A DNA stretch of 64,000 bases from Winogradskyella sp. J14-2 (GCF_001971725.1 NZ_CP019388.1:2684501-2748500); one strand, 5' to 3'; shown: positions 1 through 9,223, numbered from the stretch's first letter. Translations and numbers: made by a program. The notes: generated by a model from the sequence alone, not told the origin.

Positions 1-872
1 TTAATTAATACATCTTCTTTTTTATCAAAAGTGGCATGTTGTAAAACAAAATTTAGACGCTCAATATCTACATTTACAAAGGCTTTACTTTGCTTATCCT
101 TACGATGAAATTTTAAAAGATTCTGATAAACTTTAAGTGTATTTAACTCTAGGTTTGTGGAATCTTTTGAGCTTAATTTTAAATTGATAAAAACCTCGCT
201 ATCATCTAAAAAGGAAGGATTGTCAATCTTAAATTGATATGCAGGTTTGGTAATGCTATTTTCATCGGTTTTATAAAATTGAAGTGCGTTATGACTCAAT
301 AAATCAAACAACGTAGGTCTGTAGATTTTAGAATTTTTGTATTCGTTTAAAAGCACGCTGTAGTTTTCTAACGACTCTTGTTGAAGCAGCAGACCATTTT
401 TTAAAGAACGTTGGTAATACACATGAATTTCATTGAACAAGGTTTCTAAATCCCAAGTTCTAAAGTCATCGCTTACTTTTTCTTCGGTTTTAGATCTATT
501 GTAAAACTTATAACGATTTTGCTGAAAATACTGCCAATACATCGTTGCCAACATGTTTTCTAATAAGCGTTGTGCTGGAATATCTTTAGTGGCTTCAATT
601 TCAGATTTAAAAATATTAACAATATTAAGCTGAGCGTCTTCTTCAAGAATCAGCATGTATTTACTCTTGTGCAACAGTGCTTTTATCTGTTGTTGTTTGT
701 TTTTAGAAGATTTTGCGTTTTTATAAATCGTATCAACAAGCTCTGCAGCACTTTTGGTTAGGCCTTCATTTTCTAGTTGTATCACCTTTTTCCACAGGTC
801 ATCAAGGTTGTCTTGGGCTTGAGAAAAGGAAGCAAAGCAAATGAGCATTAGGATTGGTATATAGTTTTTCAT
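1..872 (-). CDS. Alpha-2-macroglobulin-like protein, N-terminal part (runs off the left edge)
   Basis: The reverse strand is open from the ATG at 870-872 to the window edge, giving at least 290 residues. The protein begins with a signal peptide (MKNYIPILMLICFASFSQAQ). The rest, including words such as DDLWKKV, YKFYNRSKT and YRPTLFDLLSHNAL, matches my memory of the N-terminal region of the very large flavobacterial alpha-2-macroglobulin-like proteins, usually above 1700 residues, thought to be envelope-anchored protease traps. The MG domains and any thioester lie outside the window, so the family call rests on the N-terminus only. It is divergent from the TPR gene at 1025, with 152 bp between them. 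Confidence 0.65.
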   Translation of the reverse strand, partial: MKNYIPILMLICFASFSQAQDNLDDLWKKVIQLENEGLTKSAAELVDTIYKNAKSSKNKQQQIKALLHKSKYMLILEEDAQLNIVNIFKSEIEATKDIPAQRLLENMLATMYWQYFQQNRYKFYNRSKTEEKVSDDFRTWDLETLFNEIHVYYQRSLKNGLLLQQESLENYSVLLNEYKNSKIYRPTLFDLLSHNALQFYKTDENSITKPAYQFKIDNPSFLDDSEVFINLKLSSKDSTNLELNTLKVYQNLLKFHRKDKQSKAFVNVDIERLNFVLQHATFDKKEDVLI

Positions 873-997
873 AAGTATTATAATTTTCTGTAAAATACCT
901 TCAAAAGACGCACCAAACAAAGTCATAAAGCGTCAAAAGGGCATTTGGGTGAGTTAAGTTAAACAATTTGTGAGTGAATGCGCTCGTTATTATATTG

Positions 998-1005
998 TAT
1001 TTTTG
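998..1005 (+). promoter_or_regulatory. Bacteroidota -7 element upstream of the TPR gene
   Basis: TATTTTTG matches the flavobacterial -7 consensus TAnnTTTG and ends 19 nt before the ATG at 1025. I see no good -33 TTTG at the expected distance (about 19 bp), so this is motif evidence only. Confidence 0.45.
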
Positions 1006-1024
1006 TAAAAAATAGTCTTAAGGT

Positions 1025-1978
1025 ATGAATAAGTTTCTATTGATTTTTTTAATGTCTGCCTACTGCTTTGCGCAATCATCTAAAGAGAAAGCAAAAACAT
1101 ATTTAATAGAAAAGAATTATAACAAAGCACAGCAAGAACTCACCACTTTTTTAGAGGCTAATCCTAGTGATACTGAGGCTATTGAGCTATTAGGAGACGC
1201 GTATGGTTACCAAAAAAAATGGGACAACGCTGTGGAGCAATACAAAATTTTAAAAGATAATTACCCTAAAAATGCTAATTATCATTATAAGTATGGTGGT
1301 GCTTTAGGTATGAAGGCTCTTAGCATAAGTAAGCTAAAAGCCCTTGGTATTATTGGCGACGTTAAGCAAGCTTTTTTAAAGGCTGCAGAGTTAGATGAAA
1401 AACATATTGATACTCGTTGGGCTTTGGTAGAGTTGTATGTGTCTCTTCCTGGTATTGTTGGCGGAAGCAACTCTAAAGCCTTAAAATATGCTAACGAGCT
1501 TCAAAATCTATCTAAGGTTGACGGCTATCTAGCAAAAGGTTATGTTTATGAATATGATGATGAACCAGAACTGGCCGAAAAGTATTATAAATTGGCTATC
1601 GAAGTAGGAGGCTCTGTTACATGTTATGAAAAATTAACCAATTTTTATGAGACTAATAATCAGCCAGATAAAGCTATTGGGAACCTAGAAGAAGCGCAAA
1701 AAAAACACCAACGCAATGCCATGCACTACCAAATAGGTAAAGTTTGCGCAGATTATAATATTCAATTAGAGAAAGGCGAAAAATGTTTAAAAGCTTATTT
1801 GTATAACCACTCTGCAAAAGATGGTGTACCAAAGGCATGGGCTTATTATCGTTTGGCTCAAATCTACAAGCATAAGAAAGATAAAACTGAAGCTTTAAAA
1901 TGGATAAACAAAGCTATAGTGGGCTTGCCAGAAATTGAGGTGTTTCATGACGAAAAAGCTGCAATATCAGAGTTGTAG
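1025..1978 (+). CDS. Secreted tetratricopeptide-repeat protein
   Basis: This 317-residue protein has a cleavable signal peptide (MNKFLLIFLMSAYCFAQ), so it is probably periplasmic. TPR-type helical pairs follow at roughly residues 20-90, 155-195 and 265-310, seen as repeated A..Y..G/A patterns such as AIELLGDAYGYQ, GYLAKGYVYEYDD and AYYRLAQIYKHKKDK. TPRs mediate protein-protein contacts and no catalytic motif is visible. It stands alone between the divergent macroglobulin-like gene and the TetR operon, which has its own promoter. The function cannot be named. Confidence 0.8.
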   Translation: MNKFLLIFLMSAYCFAQSSKEKAKTYLIEKNYNKAQQELTTFLEANPSDTEAIELLGDAYGYQKKWDNAVEQYKILKDNYPKNANYHYKYGGALGMKALSISKLKALGIIGDVKQAFLKAAELDEKHIDTRWALVELYVSLPGIVGGSNSKALKYANELQNLSKVDGYLAKGYVYEYDDEPELAEKYYKLAIEVGGSVTCYEKLTNFYETNNQPDKAIGNLEEAQKKHQRNAMHYQIGKVCADYNIQLEKGEKCLKAYLYNHSAKDGVPKAWAYYRLAQIYKHKKDKTEALKWINKAIVGLPEIEVFHDEKAAISEL

Positions 1979-2069
1979 TACAGACTACATAAATAATAGT
2001 TATAAAAAGTATTAAAATTATTAATAGCTTAAATATTTGTTAAATTCGCAAAAACGATAGTATTACTAT

Positions 2070-2077
2070 TATATTTG
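2070..2077 (+). promoter_or_regulatory. -7 element of the TetR/ABC/HlyD/TolC operon
   Basis: TATATTTG is a full match to TAnnTTTG and ends 18 nt before the ATG at 2096. Transcription would start near 2081-2084, downstream of the alternative TTG codon at 2075, so the element decides the TetR start codon. Confidence 0.55.
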
Positions 2078-2095
2078 CAACCAAATATTTTAAGT

Positions 2096-2788
2096 ATGAT
2101 AAATTTACTGTCAAATTTAAAGATTGCTGTACCAGACAAGATATTTATCAAAGATCCCGAATCGTCGGATTTAGGCAAGCGCATCATAGAGCACAGTATT
2201 TTGCTAATCGATGAGATAGGCTTTGATAGTTTTACATTCAAAAAACTTGGTGTTAAAATAGGCTCTAACGAAAGCTCAATTTACCGCTATTTTGAAAGCA
2301 AGCACAAATTACTTCTGTACTTAACCTCATGGTATTGGGCTTGGATAGAGTACCAAATGGTATTTACAACTCATAATGTTCCAAATGCAAAGGAACAACT
2401 ATTTAAAGCCATTGAAGTCATTACGCAGACCATAAAGGAAGACATTACAATTACACATATCAATGAGGTAATTTTAAATAGAATTATTATTAACGAATAC
2501 TCTAAATCTTATTTAACAAAAGAGGTAGATAGTGAAAACAAAGAAGGGTATTTTGTTGCTTATAAACGCGTGGTAAAGCGTTTAAGTGAAATTATAAATG
2601 CAGTAAATCCGCATTATGAGTTTCCTTCTAGTTTAGCAAGTACAATTGTAGAAGGTGCTTTGCATCAGCATTTTTTAAAGGCACATTTTAGATCTATTAC
2701 AGACTGTGGTAAAGATGTAACACCAACCGAATTTTTTCTCAACCTAACCTTAAACGTATTAAAGTCTACATCAAATGAATCAAAATAA
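2096..2788 (+). CDS. TetR/AcrR-family transcriptional regulator
   Basis: From the ATG at 2096 this is a 230-residue protein. An N-terminal TetR helix-turn-helix lies at about residues 25-75 (DSFTFKKLGVKIGSNESSIYRYFESKHKLL), followed by an all-helical ligand domain. In-frame TTG at 2075 would add seven residues but lies inside the promoter element, so ATG is preferred. The gene overlaps the next one by 14 bp and heads a four-gene export operon, so it most likely controls that operon in response to an exported compound. The ligand is unknown. Aromatic residues after the HTH (YLTSWYWAWIEYQM) are typical of the Bacteroidota subgroup found with such exporters, as I recall it. Confidence 0.85.
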   Translation: MINLLSNLKIAVPDKIFIKDPESSDLGKRIIEHSILLIDEIGFDSFTFKKLGVKIGSNESSIYRYFESKHKLLLYLTSWYWAWIEYQMVFTTHNVPNAKEQLFKAIEVITQTIKEDITITHINEVILNRIIINEYSKSYLTKEVDSENKEGYFVAYKRVVKRLSEIINAVNPHYEFPSSLASTIVEGALHQHFLKAHFRSITDCGKDVTPTEFFLNLTLNVLKSTSNESK

Positions 2789-4436
2789 ACCACTACTAAC
2801 ACCTTGGCAACGATTTGTTGGTATTTTAAGACTTGAAAAAAAGGATCTACTCCAAGTTATTTATTACGCTGTTTTTTCAGGGCTTATTAGTTTAACATTA
2901 CCTCTAGGAATTCAAGCCATAATAAATTTAATCCAAGGAGCTCAAGTTAGTACATCTTGGATTGTTCTTGTCGTTTTGGTAACATTGGGTGTTGTCTTTG
3001 TAGGTGTTTTGCAGCTTATGCAGATGCGAATTATAGAAACGGTTCAGCAACGTCTATTTATGAGAGCATCTTTTGAATTTACTTACCGCTTTCCTAAAAT
3101 TAGAATGAATGAACTCCGTAACTTTTATCCGCCAGAATTGGCCAATCGTTTTTTTGATGTACTAACGGTTCAGAAAAGTTTGGCAAAGTTATTACTCGAC
3201 GTACCAGCAGCCGTATTGCAAATTGTGTTTGCGTTAATACTATTATCCTTTTACCATCCGTTTTTTATTGCTTTTGGTATTCTTTTAATCATACTTATCT
3301 ATATCGTATTTAAGTTTACCATTCAAAAAGGTATGGAAACCAGTTTAAAAGAATCTAAGAAAAAATACATGGTGGCACACTGGATACAAGAAGTTGCCAG
3401 AGCGATTATAAGCTTTAAAATTTCGGGCAGAACATCCTTAGCCTTAGAAAAAAATGACAAACTGGTAGAGGGTTATTTAGAAGCAAGAGAAAGCCATTTT
3501 AAGATTTTGGTGATTCAGTTTATACAAATGATTGGTTTTAAGGTAATCGTTACGGCTGGTTTATTAATTATTGGCGGACTATTAGTACTGAATCAAGAAA
3601 TGAATATAGGTCAATTTGTCGCTGCCGAGATTATCATTTTATTGGTAATAGCCTCTGTTGAAAAGCTGATACTCGGATTAGAATCTTTCTACGACGTGCT
3701 AACATCGCTAGAAAAAATGGGCCAAGTAGTAGACAAAAAATTAGAATCACAAGAAGGAATTGAAGTAGATAAGGCTAAAAGTCTTAAGATAGAACTCGAT
3801 AAGGTAACTTATGAAGTACCCAACAGATCTGTCCCAATTTTAAATAACATATCAATGACTATAAACCCTTCGAGTAGAGTTTTGCTTCAAGGACCTAGTG
3901 GCTCTGGGAAATCCACATTACTTCGAATGATTTCGGGAATTATTGAACCCACAAAAGGCAGAATTTTTGTTAATGACGAGGCTATTCAGAATATTCATCT
4001 TAATAACTACAGATCTTGTCTTGGCTTATCTCTAGCAGATGAGACACCGTTTGAGGGTAGTATTAAAGATAATTTAACCTTAACAAATAAAAATATCACC
4101 GACGAAGAAGTAAATAAAGCAATTGAGATCGTTGGCTTAAGAGATTATCTTAAAGAAACAGAGAAAGGATTAGAAACTATTATATATCCCGAAGGCAAGC
4201 AGATGTCTTTTACAGTGGCCAAAAAATTAATTTTAGCAAGAGCTATCTTAAAAAAACCAAAGATCCTTGTTTTAGAAGAACCTCTTGAGCATTTTGAAAC
4301 AGCAGAAGCTCAAAGAATCATTAAGGCACTTACAGCTCCAGAAAACCCTTGGGCATTAATTGTTGCTAGTTTTAATAAAGATTGGGCAAGTGAGTGTACT
4401 GACATAATTACTTTAAACAGTGGTGAAATTATCTAA
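2775..4436 (+). CDS. ABC transporter, fused membrane and nucleotide-binding domains, with degenerate NBD
   Basis: The 553-residue protein has an N-terminal exporter-type membrane domain with about five or six hydrophobic segments (residues 25-300) and a C-terminal nucleotide-binding domain (about 335-553). Walker A is intact (GPSGSGKST, 373-381). Other motifs are not: the Q-loop region reads GLSLADE without glutamine (about 415-421); the LSGGQ signature is replaced by QMSFTV (about 476-481); Walker B ends in EE instead of DE (LVLEEP, 498-503); and the H-loop position has serine (VASFNKDW, S532). No C39 peptidase domain is present. With HlyD and TolC genes downstream it should form a trans-envelope type I exporter. 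ATP may be bound but hydrolysis is doubtful. The substrate is unknown. Confidence 0.85.
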   Translation: MNQNKPLLTPWQRFVGILRLEKKDLLQVIYYAVFSGLISLTLPLGIQAIINLIQGAQVSTSWIVLVVLVTLGVVFVGVLQLMQMRIIETVQQRLFMRASFEFTYRFPKIRMNELRNFYPPELANRFFDVLTVQKSLAKLLLDVPAAVLQIVFALILLSFYHPFFIAFGILLIILIYIVFKFTIQKGMETSLKESKKKYMVAHWIQEVARAIISFKISGRTSLALEKNDKLVEGYLEARESHFKILVIQFIQMIGFKVIVTAGLLIIGGLLVLNQEMNIGQFVAAEIIILLVIASVEKLILGLESFYDVLTSLEKMGQVVDKKLESQEGIEVDKAKSLKIELDKVTYEVPNRSVPILNNISMTINPSSRVLLQGPSGSGKSTLLRMISGIIEPTKGRIFVNDEAIQNIHLNNYRSCLGLSLADETPFEGSIKDNLTLTNKNITDEEVNKAIEIVGLRDYLKETEKGLETIIYPEGKQMSFTVAKKLILARAILKKPKILVLEEPLEHFETAEAQRIIKALTAPENPWALIVASFNKDWASECTDIITLNSGEII

Positions 4437-4448
4437 AAACAAATCGCA

Positions 4449-5804
4449 ATGTTGAATATATCTAAAAATCCATTAAATAAAACAGTAGATTTATCTACTT
4501 ACAACTCAAGTAAGCGTGTTTTTGATAAATATTATTATAAGTATTTTAACCGGTTTCTTGGTGCATTTGCTATTGTTGGTTTAATTATACTGTTTTTGCC
4601 ATGGACGCAAAATATTACCGGAAGAGGTAATGTTACCACCTTAACGCCAGGTCAAAGACCTCAAACCATTCAGTCTCAAATTCCAGGTAGAATAGAGAAG
4701 TGGTTTGTAAATGAGGGAGACTATGTAAAAAAGGGAGACACCATAATGCAAATTTCAGAAGTAAAAAGTGAATACTTCGATCCTAACTTAGTAGAACGAA
4801 CGGCTCAGCAGCGCGATGCAAAGGCATTTTCTGCCAAGTCCTATGAGGAAAAAGCACGCTCTGAAGATGTGCGAATAGTTGCGCTTTTAAACGAAAGAAA
4901 ACTAAAGCTAGAACAAGCTCAAAATAAGCTTTTACAAGCAAAGTACAAGGTAGAAGCAGATAGTATAGACCTCGAGGCGGCCAAAACTAATCTTAGAATT
5001 GCCCAAACCAAATACAATCGTGCAGATACCCTCTATCAAGACGGTTTTACTGCCTTAAAAAATGTAGAAGACGCGCGGTTAAAATTGCAAGAGACCCAAG
5101 CCAAATTAGTGTCGCAAAAAAATAAACTCTTAGAAAGTAAAACTGAAGTCATTAATGCCAGGCTCGAAATTAACAGAGTAACACAAGAATTTGCAGATAA
5201 GATATCTAAAGCCCAAAGCGAAAAATTCTCCGCAAAATCAAATCAGTTTAGTACCGAAGCAGAAGTACAAAAGCTCGAAAATCAATACTCAAACTACAAA
5301 ATTCGTAACAGTTTATTACATGTAACGGCACCATATGACGGTTTTATAAATAAAGCATTACGAGGTGGTGTTGGCGTTACATTTAAGGAAGGCGAAGAAT
5401 TAGTAGGTATAATACCAGATAATGTAGATTTAGCTGTAGAAACGTTTGTAGAGCCAATAGATTTACCATTAATTCATAAAGGTGAAAAAGTACGCGTACA
5501 ATTTGATGGCTGGCCTGCAATTGTTTTTAGCGGTTGGCCAAATGTATCCTACGGTACCTATGGTGCAGAGGTGGTTGCGGTAGAACGTTTTATTAGTGCC
5601 AACGGAAAGTTTAGAGTGCTGCTAAAACCAGATCCAGAAGACCATCCTTGGCCAAAAGATGTACGTGCAGGCTCTGGCGCATTTACAATGGCACTGTTAG
5701 ACGATGTTCCAATTTGGTTTGAGCTATGGAGACAGCTCAACGGTTTTCCACCAAATTACTATCAGCCACAAGATGGTAGTGCATCAACAAAAGCTAAGAA
5801 ATAA
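4449..5804 (+). CDS. HlyD-family periplasmic adaptor (membrane fusion protein)
   Basis: This 451-residue protein has one N-terminal membrane helix at about 36-53 (FLGAFAIVGLIILFLPW). A biotinyl-lipoyl-like segment follows (IPGRIEKWFVNEGDYVKKGD). A long coiled coil rich in K, E, Q and A spans about 115-285, then a second lipoyl half (HVTAPYDGFI) and a beta-barrel region to the C-terminus. It starts 12 bp after the ABC gene and ends 3 bp before the TolC gene, so the three are co-transcribed. It should bridge the inner-membrane ABC protein to the TolC channel. The coiled coil is long, as in type I secretion adaptors. Confidence 0.92.
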   Translation: MLNISKNPLNKTVDLSTYNSSKRVFDKYYYKYFNRFLGAFAIVGLIILFLPWTQNITGRGNVTTLTPGQRPQTIQSQIPGRIEKWFVNEGDYVKKGDTIMQISEVKSEYFDPNLVERTAQQRDAKAFSAKSYEEKARSEDVRIVALLNERKLKLEQAQNKLLQAKYKVEADSIDLEAAKTNLRIAQTKYNRADTLYQDGFTALKNVEDARLKLQETQAKLVSQKNKLLESKTEVINARLEINRVTQEFADKISKAQSEKFSAKSNQFSTEAEVQKLENQYSNYKIRNSLLHVTAPYDGFINKALRGGVGVTFKEGEELVGIIPDNVDLAVETFVEPIDLPLIHKGEKVRVQFDGWPAIVFSGWPNVSYGTYGAEVVAVERFISANGKFRVLLKPDPEDHPWPKDVRAGSGAFTMALLDDVPIWFELWRQLNGFPPNYYQPQDGSASTKAKK

Positions 5805-5807
5805 ACA

Positions 5808-7211
5808 ATGAAGTATTTAAGCACACTACTTTTTATTTTTATAAGCACATTAAGCTTTGCCCAAACAGATAGCATTAAAGAAGTTTTACGCTTTAATGAG
5901 TATTTAGGTTACGTTAAAAAGTTTCATCCTATTGTAAAGCAAGCAGAACTTGTAATAGACGAAAGTCAGGCAAAACTATTAAAATCACGTGGTGCTTTTG
6001 ACCCTAAGTTTGAGGTAGATTATGATCGCAAAAAGTTTAAAGGAATAGAATATTTTGATAGACTCAACGGGATGTTTAAAATACCAACGTGGTACGGCAT
6101 TGAACTCAAAGCAACATTCGAAGAAAATTCAGGAAATTTCTTAAACCCTGAAGGCTTTGTGCCAGAAGATGGTTTGTACTCCGCAGGTGTTAAAGTATCT
6201 GTAGCCCAAGGTCTTTTAATCAACGATAGAATGGCATCTTTAAAACAAGCCAAATTGTTTAGAGAGCAAGCCAAGGCAGATAGAGATATTTTTGTTAACA
6301 ATATTCTTTATGAAGCATCCTTAGCATATTTTAAATGGTTGCAAGCTTATAATGAGTTAAAGTTGTTTGAAAACTTTTTAACCAATGCAGAATTGAGATA
6401 CAGAGGTATAGAACGTGGTGCAGAAGTTGGCGAACGTGCCGATATTGATGTGGTTGAAGCTAGAATTGCAATTAACCAGCGTAGATTAAGTCTAGAACAA
6501 TCTAAAGTAAAGTTGATGAAAGCATCTTTAGAGCTTTCTACATTTCTATGGTTAGAGAATAACGTTCCTGTAGAATTACAACCAAACGTTATTCCAGATG
6601 TAGAGTCTGAGCCCATTGTAGATACGACGTTTAGCATCAATCAATTACGGGAAGATGAGGTTATTATAGAGACGCATCCAAAGTTAATTTCGTTAGACTA
6701 TAAATTGCAAAGTCTAGAAGTAGACACCAGACTTAAAGCCAATAAGCTCTTACCCAAAGTAGATGTAGAATATAACTTTATTACCGAAGTACCAGAAGTT
6801 GCGCGTTCTTTTAATACTGCCGAGTATAAAGGAGGTCTCAATGTAAGTTTTCCTTTGTTTTTACGCAAGGAGCGCGGAGATTTAAGATTGGCAAAACTAA
6901 AAATGCAAGACACGGAATTTGAGATTAATGCCGCCCGAGTTAATCTTCAAAATAAAATTAATGCCATTCGTCAAGAGTTAGATTCTTATAGTACACAAAA
7001 TGAGTTGGTTGCGCAAATGGTGACCGACTACTCAAAAATGTTAGAAGCAGAAGAACGTAAGTTTTTCTTAGGTGAAAGTTCTCTATTCTTGGTAAATTCT
7101 CGAGAATCTAAGCTTATTGATGGACAGCTAAAAGCTATTGAAGTACAATACAAGTTTTTTAGTACTAAAGCAAAACTGTTTAATAGCCTTGCGGTAAATC
7201 CAGATCTTTAG
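5808..7211 (+). CDS. TolC-family outer-membrane efflux channel
   Basis: The protein is 467 residues, about the usual TolC length, with a signal peptide (MKYLSTLLFIFISTLSFAQ). Two halves carry the typical long alpha-hairpins (about 130-270 and 340-450), including LRYRGIERGAEVGERADIDVVEARIA-type segments with the helix-turn of TolC proteins. It completes the TetR-ABC-HlyD-TolC operon. Beta-strands ending in aromatic residues fit an outer-membrane barrel. No terminator is obvious in the 58 bp before mpl. Confidence 0.9.
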   Translation: MKYLSTLLFIFISTLSFAQTDSIKEVLRFNEYLGYVKKFHPIVKQAELVIDESQAKLLKSRGAFDPKFEVDYDRKKFKGIEYFDRLNGMFKIPTWYGIELKATFEENSGNFLNPEGFVPEDGLYSAGVKVSVAQGLLINDRMASLKQAKLFREQAKADRDIFVNNILYEASLAYFKWLQAYNELKLFENFLTNAELRYRGIERGAEVGERADIDVVEARIAINQRRLSLEQSKVKLMKASLELSTFLWLENNVPVELQPNVIPDVESEPIVDTTFSINQLREDEVIIETHPKLISLDYKLQSLEVDTRLKANKLLPKVDVEYNFITEVPEVARSFNTAEYKGGLNVSFPLFLRKERGDLRLAKLKMQDTEFEINAARVNLQNKINAIRQELDSYSTQNELVAQMVTDYSKMLEAEERKFFLGESSLFLVNSRESKLIDGQLKAIEVQYKFFSTKAKLFNSLAVNPDL

Positions 7212-7257
7212 AAGATATTTTCTCTTATGTCTAGTCTAATATCTCTCATCTATAATT

Positions 7258-7265
7258 TATATTTG
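7258..7265 (+). promoter_or_regulatory. -7 element directly before mpl (leaderless arrangement)
   Basis: TATATTTG (full TAnnTTTG match) ends 4 nt before the ATG of mpl. If the element is used, the mRNA would begin at or within a base or two of the start codon. No -33 element is evident. Confidence 0.45.
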
Positions 7266-7269
7266 TTTT

Positions 7270-8622
7270 ATGAATGTACATTTTATAGCTATAGGTGGTG
7301 CAGCAATGCACAATTTGGCGTTAGCGCTACATAATAAAGGATATAAGGTTACTGGAAGTGACGATGAGATTTTCAATCCTTCAAAATCACGATTAGATGC
7401 AAAAGGACTTTTACCTGAAACTTTTGGTTGGTTTCCAGAAAAAATCACAACAGATTTAGATGCCGTGGTATTGGGTATGCATGCCAAAGCCGATAATCCT
7501 GAGCTGTTAAAAGCTCAAGAATTGGGTCTGAAAATCTATAGCTATCCAGAGTTTTTGTACGAGCAATCCAAAAACAAAACCAGAGTCGTCATTGGTGGAA
7601 GCCACGGAAAAACAACGATTACGTCTATGGTTTTGCACGTAATGCATTACCACGATAGGGATGTAGATTACATGGTTGGAGCGCAGCTTGAAGGGTTTGA
7701 TGTGATGGTAAAACTCACCGAAGACAATGATTTTATAGTTTTAGAGGGTGATGAATACCTGAGCTCACCTGTAGATAGACGCCCAAAATTTCACTTATAT
7801 AAACCAAATATTGCATTATTGAGCGGTATCGCTTGGGATCATATCAATGTTTTCCCTACCTACGAGAACTATGTAGAGCAGTTTAAAACCTTTGTAGATT
7901 CTATTGTTTTGGGAGGAAGCATTAATTACAATGAGGAAGATGAAGAGGTAAAACGTGTTGTTGAAGCTTCGGAAAACCAAATACGTAAAATTCCATACAA
8001 AACACCAGAATATACGGTTGAAGATGGTGAAACCTTATTGGATACGCCAGAAGGGCCAATGCCAATAGAGATTTTTGGCTCACATAATTTAAACAATTTA
8101 GCAGGCGCCAAATGGATTTGCCAACATATGGGTATTGATGAAGATGATTTCTACGAAGCCATTGCTACGTTTAAAGGAGCAAGCAAACGCCTAGAAAAAA
8201 TCGCAGAAACTCAGAAAAGTGTCGCTTACAAGGATTTTGCACATTCGCCAAGTAAAGTTGAGGCCACGACCAAAGCAGTAAAGGCACAATACAGCGACAG
8301 AACTTTATTAGCTTGTTTGGAGTTGCACACCTACAGTAGCCTTAATGCAGAATTTTTAAAAGAATATAAAGGTGCTTTAGATGCAGCCGATGTTGCCGTA
8401 GTTTTCTACTCGCCACATGCTGTAGAAATTAAAAAACTAGAAGAAGTTACTCATGAGCAAATCGCGAATGCTTTTGAGCGCGATGATTTAGTTATTTATA
8501 CCAACCCAGCAGAATTTAAAGACTTTTTATTCTCTCAAAATTTTGATAACAAAGCCTTGTTGTTAATGAGTTCTGGCAATTATGGTGGTTTGGATTTTGA
8601 TGCGGTGACAAAACTGTTTTGA
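7270..8622 (+). CDS. mpl: UDP-N-acetylmuramate:L-alanyl-gamma-D-glutamyl-meso-diaminopimelate ligase
   Basis: This 450-residue Mur-ligase-family enzyme reattaches recycled murein tripeptide to UDP-MurNAc in the cytoplasm. The start (MNVHFIAIGGAAMHNLALAL) is the Rossmann-like UMP-binding part of MurC/Mpl. The ATP loop GGSHGKT is at 109-115. The GDEYLSS and GSHNLNNLAGA motifs and the C-terminal domain with DFAHSPSKVEATTKAVK, the Mpl counterpart of the MurC/MurF domain, follow. AHSPSKV rather than the MurC AHHP pattern supports Mpl over MurC. The start is fixed by homology and by the lack of a better upstream codon. Confidence 0.93.
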   Translation: MNVHFIAIGGAAMHNLALALHNKGYKVTGSDDEIFNPSKSRLDAKGLLPETFGWFPEKITTDLDAVVLGMHAKADNPELLKAQELGLKIYSYPEFLYEQSKNKTRVVIGGSHGKTTITSMVLHVMHYHDRDVDYMVGAQLEGFDVMVKLTEDNDFIVLEGDEYLSSPVDRRPKFHLYKPNIALLSGIAWDHINVFPTYENYVEQFKTFVDSIVLGGSINYNEEDEEVKRVVEASENQIRKIPYKTPEYTVEDGETLLDTPEGPMPIEIFGSHNLNNLAGAKWICQHMGIDEDDFYEAIATFKGASKRLEKIAETQKSVAYKDFAHSPSKVEATTKAVKAQYSDRTLLACLELHTYSSLNAEFLKEYKGALDAADVAVVFYSPHAVEIKKLEEVTHEQIANAFERDDLVIYTNPAEFKDFLFSQNFDNKALLLMSSGNYGGLDFDAVTKLF

Positions 8623-8631
8623 CGATTTGTC

Positions 8632-8652
8632 ATCCTGAACTTGTTTCAGGAT
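8632..8652. repeat. Palindromic intergenic element after mpl
   Basis: ATCCTGAA and TTCAGGAT form a perfect 8-bp stem with loop CTTGT. The wording 'CATCCTGAACTTGTTTCAGGATCT' in shorter pieces resembles short dispersed repeats common in Bacteroidota genomes, as I recall them. It lies 10 bp after the mpl stop, in a 172-bp gap between converging genes, and could also serve as a transcription end. The rest of that gap (8653-8794) shows no gene. Confidence 0.5.
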
Positions 8653-8794
8653 CTCATTTCTCATCGGCACTGTTCCCGCACGCAGACCGTGTTCTAGATG
8701 TGATGCGGAATCCTTTTCTTAGTCTTGTTGTTAAAATTGCTTCATGCTTTTGCAGGATCATAAATTCTGGACTTGTGGAATGATGCAATTAGAC

Positions 8795-9205
8795 TCACCC
8801 AATCTTAGAATTAATTAAAAATGCCAAAATCAAAATATTGAGAGGCAATAACCACCAAACCCAATTGGTATTGTTGTTTCCAAATATGTTGTTAGAGATA
8901 AAACCATTCATCTTGTTGTAGAGTTTTGAGCTGGCTTCAACTTTATTACCGCTTGTAATTTCTTCTTTTAGGTCTATGAGCATACCAGCAAAAGGAATTT
9001 TACTTAGAATTAAGATGATGCCTTTTCGCAAAAACTTAGGTGTTTTTTTGTATTTGGAATTAACCATTTTACCAAAGTCTAAGGTTTTATGTAGCTGATT
9101 GTCAGACACCTTGCCTTTACCTTTAAATACCTGTTCCGTTTTATCAATAATGAGTTCACTTATTTTGTGAAAAAGCGATGATAGATTTTCATAAATAACT
9201 CTCAT
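8795..9205 (-). CDS. Hypothetical protein with one C-terminal membrane helix
   Basis: The predicted protein is 136 residues. Residues 1-60 are charged and helical, a short hydrophobic stretch appears near 63-80 (GIILILSKIPFAGMLIDL), and the C-terminus is a clear membrane anchor (NWVWWLLPLNILILAFLINS). I recognise no family. It follows the interrupted membrane gene at 9224 by 18 bp on the same strand, so the two were probably an operon. Coding potential is plausible but not proven; the gene may be lineage-specific. Confidence 0.55.
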   Translation of the reverse strand: MRVIYENLSSLFHKISELIIDKTEQVFKGKGKVSDNQLHKTLDFGKMVNSKYKKTPKFLRKGIILILSKIPFAGMLIDLKEEITSGNKVEASSKLYNKMNGFISNNIFGNNNTNWVWWLLPLNILILAFLINSKIG

Positions 9206-9223
9206 AGTATCAATAATGACGTA

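Noticed and set aside
2075-2095. TTG start adding seven residues to the TetR protein
   Set aside because: It lies within the -7 promoter element, upstream of the expected transcription start.
2775-4436. Bacteriocin-type exporter with a C39 peptidase domain
   Set aside because: The protein begins directly with the membrane domain; no cysteine peptidase motif is present.
8653-8794. Insertion-sequence remnant after mpl
   Set aside because: No transposase fragment or terminal inverted repeat pair was seen, only a short palindrome.
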